Source: Cohnella caldifontis (GTDB lineage: Bacteria; Bacillota; Bacilli; Paenibacillales; Paenibacillaceae). From it: DNA of 64,000 nt. Under the pieces are notes generated by a model that was not told where the DNA came from, searched no databases, and worked only from the letters and a program-made list of their open reading frames with translations. This document shows positions 60,597 to 64,000 of this stretch, piece by piece (the stretch's first letter is position 1; the number at the start of each line of letters is the position of its first letter). The DNA is taken from contig NZ_JAQZSJ010000002.1 in the NCBI RefSeq assembly GCF_029360585.1, positions 434,001 to 498,000 on the forward strand, written 5' to 3'. A program made the translations under genes and the position numbers.

Positions 60597-61517
60597 TCAC
60601 TGCAGCAGCGATGACCATTCTTCATCCTGATGATTGGATTTGTAAGGATAACCCGGGTCGTACGGCTGTACCTGGACGGCCGCGTCGGAGACGTGCAGGA
60701 ACCGCTTCGTCAAGTGCCGACGCACCCGCATGGCGATATCATGGCCTTCCGCCACGCTGATCCGCGGGTTCACCCGGATCGCCGCGTCGACGACGAGGTA
60801 ATGGCCGTGTTCCCTGACGCGAACCTCATCGACGGCTACGACGCCTTCGATTCCCTGCACGGCTTCCTTGAGCATCCGAATGTCGACGTCGTTCGGCGCC
60901 GCGGGCTCCGATTGCCGGGCGACGCCGGCCGTCAGCCGGCATCCCATCCGGATCACGAATACCGAGACCACGATTCCCGCCGCCGGATCGCAGGCGTATA
61001 ACGCCGGCATTTCCAGTACGTTCCCGAACGAAGCCGCCGTCGCGCCGGCCAGCGCGGCGAACGAAGCCGCGTAATCGGAGCGGCTTTCCCCGCTCCGATC
61101 CGAACGGAGTCCCAGCTTCTCCGCCCGGAATCTCCGATAGCGGACCAAGCCTTCCCGCGCCGCCAATCCGGCTGCGGCGGCCGCAACGGCTCCCCATCCC
61201 GGCGCCTTGGAAGGACCGGACGCGAGCTCCTTGGCGGAGGACAGTCCGACCTCCAGACCGGCCACGAGCAGCACCGCCGACAATACGATCGAAATGACCG
61301 ATTCCGGGTTCCGCGCGCGCTGGGAAGCTTTCCGCAAACCGAAGTAGGACGTGAGCGCGCTGGCGGAGGACGCGGCCGATTGGCACGCGTCGCCAAGCAG
61401 CGCCTTGCTGCCGGTCAGGAAGCCAGCGGCGCCTTTGAACAACGACAAGCCGAACAGTCCGCATGCCGAGACGAGCGCGCCGCGTTCCGCCGCTCCGGCC
61501 CGATGACCCCTAATCAT
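60597..61517 (-). CDS. CDF-family (cation diffusion facilitator)-like protein with altered metal site
   Basis: A 306-residue protein with four to six membrane helices and a C-terminal cytoplasmic ferredoxin-like domain (IEGVVAVDEVRVREHGHYLVVDAAIRVNPRISVAEGHDIA). The topology matches CDF zinc/manganese/iron exporters. However, the membrane metal site reads GDACQS where DxxxD is usual (second Asp replaced by Ser), and ESRSD where HxxxD is usual (His replaced by Glu). Transport of the usual metals is therefore doubtful. ATG 61517 lies eight bases after AAGGAG. It sits between secF and recJ. Confidence 0.8.
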   Translation of the reverse strand: MIRGHRAGAAERGALVSACGLFGLSLFKGAAGFLTGSKALLGDACQSAASSASALTSYFGLRKASQRARNPESVISIVLSAVLLVAGLEVGLSSAKELASGPSKAPGWGAVAAAAAGLAAREGLVRYRRFRAEKLGLRSDRSGESRSDYAASFAALAGATAASFGNVLEMPALYACDPAAGIVVSVFVIRMGCRLTAGVARQSEPAAPNDVDIRMLKEAVQGIEGVVAVDEVRVREHGHYLVVDAAIRVNPRISVAEGHDIAMRVRRHLTKRFLHVSDAAVQVQPYDPGYPYKSNHQDEEWSSLLQ

Positions 61518-61586
61518 GAGCGCCACTCCTTCATGAGCCGTATGTCAGGTTGAAGCAGCGAGGATTCCGGAGAGAAACGCGTCCGG

Positions 61587-62501
61587 TTACGAAGCGCTTG
61601 GCGCCTTGGCGGCTTTCTTCGGCACCGATTTCCCCCGAAGCAGCAGCCACAGCGGGCTGGCGATGAAGATCGAGGAATAAGCGCCGGTGAACAAACCGAA
61701 AATCATGGCGAGCGAGAACAGCTTGATCGATTCGCTGCCGAAAATGAACAAGCATATCGCTGCAACCAACACCGTAATGACCGTATTGATGGAACGCGTC
61801 AGCGTCTGCCAGACGCTCCGGTTCACGAGCACTTCGAGGTCGTGCGGCGTTTTGAGCTTCGCGAAGCGAAGGTTCTCCCGGATCCGGTCGAAAATAACGA
61901 CGGTGTCGTTGACCGAATAACCGATGATCGTGAGCACCGCCAGAATGAACGGCAGGTTGACCTGCAGCCGGAAAATCGAGAACAGGCTGATGACGACGAA
62001 AGCGTCGTGAAGCAAGGAGACGACCGCCGCGACCGCGAAGCGCCACTCGAAGCGGATCGTCAGATACAGGATGATGCCCACGCTGGCGATCGCCATGCCG
62101 ATGATCGCGTTCCGTTGCTGTTCCTTGGCGATGTCCGCGTCGACGATGTTCACTTCATAGATCGCTTTGGGGTCGATTTGCTGCGTGAAATCCGCCCGGA
62201 ATTGCTTTTCCTGTTGATCGGTCAACGGGTCCTTGAAACGGATCGACAGGCGGTTCTCGGCGACCGTGATCGTGTGCTCCCCGAGCGAATGGGCGCTCAT
62301 GAACTGTTCGGCGGTCGCTTTGTCTACCGGTTTGGAGAGCGAGATGTCCACCGACGTTCCGGACCGGAAGTCGATGCCGTAATTCAGCCCGAAGACCGAC
62401 AGGAAAATGATGCCGAGCAACGTGATCACGAGGGAGAAAGCGAAAAACGGCTTGCTCGCTTTGACGAAATTGAATTTCTTCTCATCATATTCAGAGCGCA
62501 C
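61587..62501 (-). CDS. secF: Protein translocase subunit SecF
   Basis: Membrane partner of SecD that uses proton motive force to complete Sec-dependent export. The 304-residue protein has the six-helix SecF layout: GIDFRSGTSVDI-like first loop, FEWRFAVAAVVSLLHDAFVV and the family signature TIIGYSVNDTVVIFDRIREN. The start is taken as GTG 62501, nine bases after GAAGGAGA; GTG 62510 would be adjacent to that site. Its 5' end overlaps the secD stop. Bacillus has a fused SecDF; here the two are separate. Confidence 0.92.
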   Translation of the reverse strand: MRSEYDEKKFNFVKASKPFFAFSLVITLLGIIFLSVFGLNYGIDFRSGTSVDISLSKPVDKATAEQFMSAHSLGEHTITVAENRLSIRFKDPLTDQQEKQFRADFTQQIDPKAIYEVNIVDADIAKEQQRNAIIGMAIASVGIILYLTIRFEWRFAVAAVVSLLHDAFVVISLFSIFRLQVNLPFILAVLTIIGYSVNDTVVIFDRIRENLRFAKLKTPHDLEVLVNRSVWQTLTRSINTVITVLVAAICLFIFGSESIKLFSLAMIFGLFTGAYSSIFIASPLWLLLRGKSVPKKAAKAPSAS

Positions 62502-63741
62502 GGATTTCACTCTCCTTCACGCCGTAGTAGCCCAGCTTCGTAAACTTGCCGCTCTGAATGAGAAGGTGGAGCAGGAGTCGCGGGAAAAACACGTTCGTCG
62601 CGATGTTGATGATGATGCTCCACATGAGCACGACGGCGAAACCTTTGACGGAGCCTTGTCCCATGTAGTAAAGGACGGCGCCCGCGATCAGGTTCGTGAT
62701 ATGCGCGTCGATGACGGTCCGGAAGCTGTTCTTGGAGCCGGCGCGGAGCGAGGAGGTCAGCGTTTTGCCGCTGCGCAGCTCGTCCTTGATCCGTTCCGCG
62801 ATGATGATGTTGGAGTCGACGGCGATCCCGATGCCCAGGATGAAGGCCGCGATGCCCGGCAGCGTCAGCGTGGCGCCCATGAGCCAGAAGACGCCCAGCA
62901 GCACCCAGACGTACACGATCAAGCAAATGCTGGCGACGGCGCCCGGGATCCGGTAAAAGCCGATCATGAACAACAGGATGAGAATGGAAGCGATACCGCC
63001 GGCAAGCAGCGTATCGTTCAAAGATTTCTGTCCGAGCGTGGCTTCCACGCTCTGGGTGTATTTCTCGGTCAGCTTCAGCGGCAAGGCGCCGAGGTTAATG
63101 ACTTCGGCCAGGTTGCGGGCGTCCTCGATCGTATTCTGTCCTTCGATCACGGCCGAACCGTCGGTCAGCGGAACCTGGACGACCGGATCGGTCAACAGAT
63201 CCCCGTCCAGCATGATCGCAAGGTTCTTTTTCAGCAGTCGGGTCGATACGTCCGCCAGCTTGCTCTTGTCCTTCACCTTGATGGCCACGAGCGGCTGGTT
63301 CATTTGGTTGAATTCGACCTTCGCGGCGCCTTCCACGAAGTCCGCGCCCGTCAGTTCGACTTTGCAGTAATCGGTCGCGTCTTTGCAGCCTTCCGCGCTG
63401 CGGAACTCCAGGTTCGCGGGGCGTTTCATCAAATCCCGCAGCTTCGCTTCGTCCGCGACGCCGGCGATTTTGACGCGGATGCGGTTTTTGCCTTCGGTCG
63501 TTACCTCCGGTTCGCCCACTCCGGTCTTGTTGGCCCGTTTCTCCAAGCTGATCGCCGTTTGTTTCAGCGTTTCCTTGGTCACGGTGCCCCCTTCGGTCAA
63601 GGGCTGCGCCTCGTACAAAATCTCGAAGCCGCCTTTCAAATCAAGCCCGAGCTTCGTCTTGTCGAGCAGTCCGGGGGTGGTTACGGCCATGACCCCGAGC
63701 GTCACGACGACGACGAGCACGAAAGCCAGAATTCGCTTCAT
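62491..63741 (-). CDS. secD: Protein translocase subunit SecD
   Basis: A 416-residue protein with an N-terminal anchor, the motif LGLDLKGGFEILYE, a periplasm-facing P1 domain (KRANKTGVGEPEVTTEGKNRIRVKIAG) and five more helices (GIAAFILGIGIAVDSNIIIAERIKDEL). The start ATG 63741 is the family-typical MKRILAF; no pattern supports the longer open frame. Promoter elements are at 63778-63807. It is translationally overlapped with secF. Confidence 0.94.
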   Translation of the reverse strand: MKRILAFVLVVVVTLGVMAVTTPGLLDKTKLGLDLKGGFEILYEAQPLTEGGTVTKETLKQTAISLEKRANKTGVGEPEVTTEGKNRIRVKIAGVADEAKLRDLMKRPANLEFRSAEGCKDATDYCKVELTGADFVEGAAKVEFNQMNQPLVAIKVKDKSKLADVSTRLLKKNLAIMLDGDLLTDPVVQVPLTDGSAVIEGQNTIEDARNLAEVINLGALPLKLTEKYTQSVEATLGQKSLNDTLLAGGIASILILLFMIGFYRIPGAVASICLIVYVWVLLGVFWLMGATLTLPGIAAFILGIGIAVDSNIIIAERIKDELRSGKTLTSSLRAGSKNSFRTVIDAHITNLIAGAVLYYMGQGSVKGFAVVLMWSIIINIATNVFFPRLLLHLLIQSGKFTKLGYYGVKESEIRAL

Positions 63742-63777
63742 CCCAGTTGCCGTCCCCTTTCGATTCTCAATGTTCCT

Positions 63778-63807
63778 ATTATAACTACCCGTCCAAAAGG
63801 AAGTCAA
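63778..63807 (-). promoter_or_regulatory. Promoter of secD-secF
   Basis: TTGACT (63802-63807) and a perfect TATAAT (63778-63783) on the minus strand, 18 bases apart. Confidence 0.7.
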
Positions 63808-63929
63808 TTTGTCGAAAATGGCATGAAATCGCGCCGCGAAGCCGATTCCCGGCCGGTCCGGCCCAAGACCAAATCCCCCGAAAGCGGATCCGGGGGGTCC
63901 CCAAATAGGATCTTGCAGGAAAAAAGCAA

Positions 63930-63963
63930 AATAGGGTCCCCGCCGTTCGCGGGTCACCCTATT
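63930..63963 (-). terminator. Terminator of the gene to the right of the window
   Basis: AATAGGGT with ACCCTATT and CCCGC with GCGGG form a nested stem, followed on the minus strand by TTGCTTTTTTCC. Confidence 0.75.
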
Positions 63964-64000
63964 CTATCTGCGGGTATCGCCTCTATACATGTTCAAAGTG
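63964..64000 (-). CDS. Possible C-terminal end of a leftward gene, off the right edge
   Basis: A reading frame ending NMYRGDTRR and a TAG at 63964-63966 abuts the terminator. Only 12 codons are visible, so neither reality nor identity can be judged. Confidence 0.3.
   Translation of the reverse strand, partial: TLNMYRGDTRR

Noticed and set aside
63889..63936. Third copy of the 53-bp palindromic element
   Set aside because: It shares the TCCCCAAA start but the core and closing arm do not align. It is explained better as sequence beside the terminator at 63930-63963.
1..64000. Prophage, integrated element or defence island
   Set aside because: No integrase, transposase, phage structural, restriction or toxin-antitoxin genes were recognised, and the gene content is core or ordinary accessory.

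Overview
The window reads as chromosomal DNA of a GC-rich, endospore-forming Firmicute of the Paenibacillaceae (Cohnella/Paenibacillus-like). The evidence is the gene families (YitT, YugP, YesL, HemZ, CotB/CotG/CotH spore coat proteins, TnrA/GlnR-type boxes, a hisS-aspS T-box) and a conserved right-hand gene order, secD-secF, recJ-apt-rel-dtd, hisS-aspS-tcdA and rarA, that is also found in Bacillus. No prophage, integrase, CRISPR array, transposase or tRNA gene was seen. The genus is inferred from protein families, not from a marker gene.

Left part (1-17.2 kb): the 5' part of a Y-family DNA polymerase gene with a LexA-like box; citramalate synthase; a TlpA-like thioredoxin; an MFS pump; a JAMM protease; a leftward ammonium cluster (amtB, GlnD-like nucleotidyltransferase, DEDDh exonuclease) with TnrA/GlnR boxes; MerR, YugP, GltC-like LysR, thiol peroxidase and DUF1499 genes; a 6S RNA gene; a YesL-like gene and a DEAD-box helicase with an RGG-like tail; YitT; and a secreted DUF4015 protein.

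Middle (17.2-45.8 kb): a 900-base gene-free stretch with a 52-bp tandem array and a palindromic element. It is followed by a leftward nucleoside uptake and salvage locus, deoR-deoC-pdp-punA-nupN-nupOPQ: the ABC system imports nucleosides, the two phosphorylases release the sugar phosphate and DeoC cleaves deoxyribose 5-phosphate. Then come an FMN reductase, pfkA, a YtpB-like terpene synthase, two membrane exporters and a nitroreductase. A probable cell-surface polysaccharide cluster (DHHW, MBOAT acyltransferase, GH26 hydrolase), a CNNM/CorC protein and rarA follow. Last is a spore-coat cluster: the kinase cotH, a cotG-like repeat gene broken by an amber codon, and two CotB/DUF2642-like genes.

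Right part (46-64 kb): a DUF3052-YdeI fusion, tcdA, aspS and hisS under a T-box, hemZ, dtd, rel, a uracil permease inserted between rel and apt, recJ, an unusual CDF-like protein and the split secD/secF pair.

The least explained signals are not genes. One is an approximately 185-bp two-fold-symmetric element built of four 25-bp half-units on a 50-bp spacing, present three times (17.8, 38.6 and 51.1 kb) with almost identical geometry. Another is a 53-bp palindromic element present twice. The third is the 52-bp double-hairpin tandem array. Among proteins, the PunA paralogue has both purine-base-reading residues replaced, the CDF protein lacks half of the usual metal ligands, and the CotG-like gene has a single nonsense codon inside an otherwise open repeat frame.
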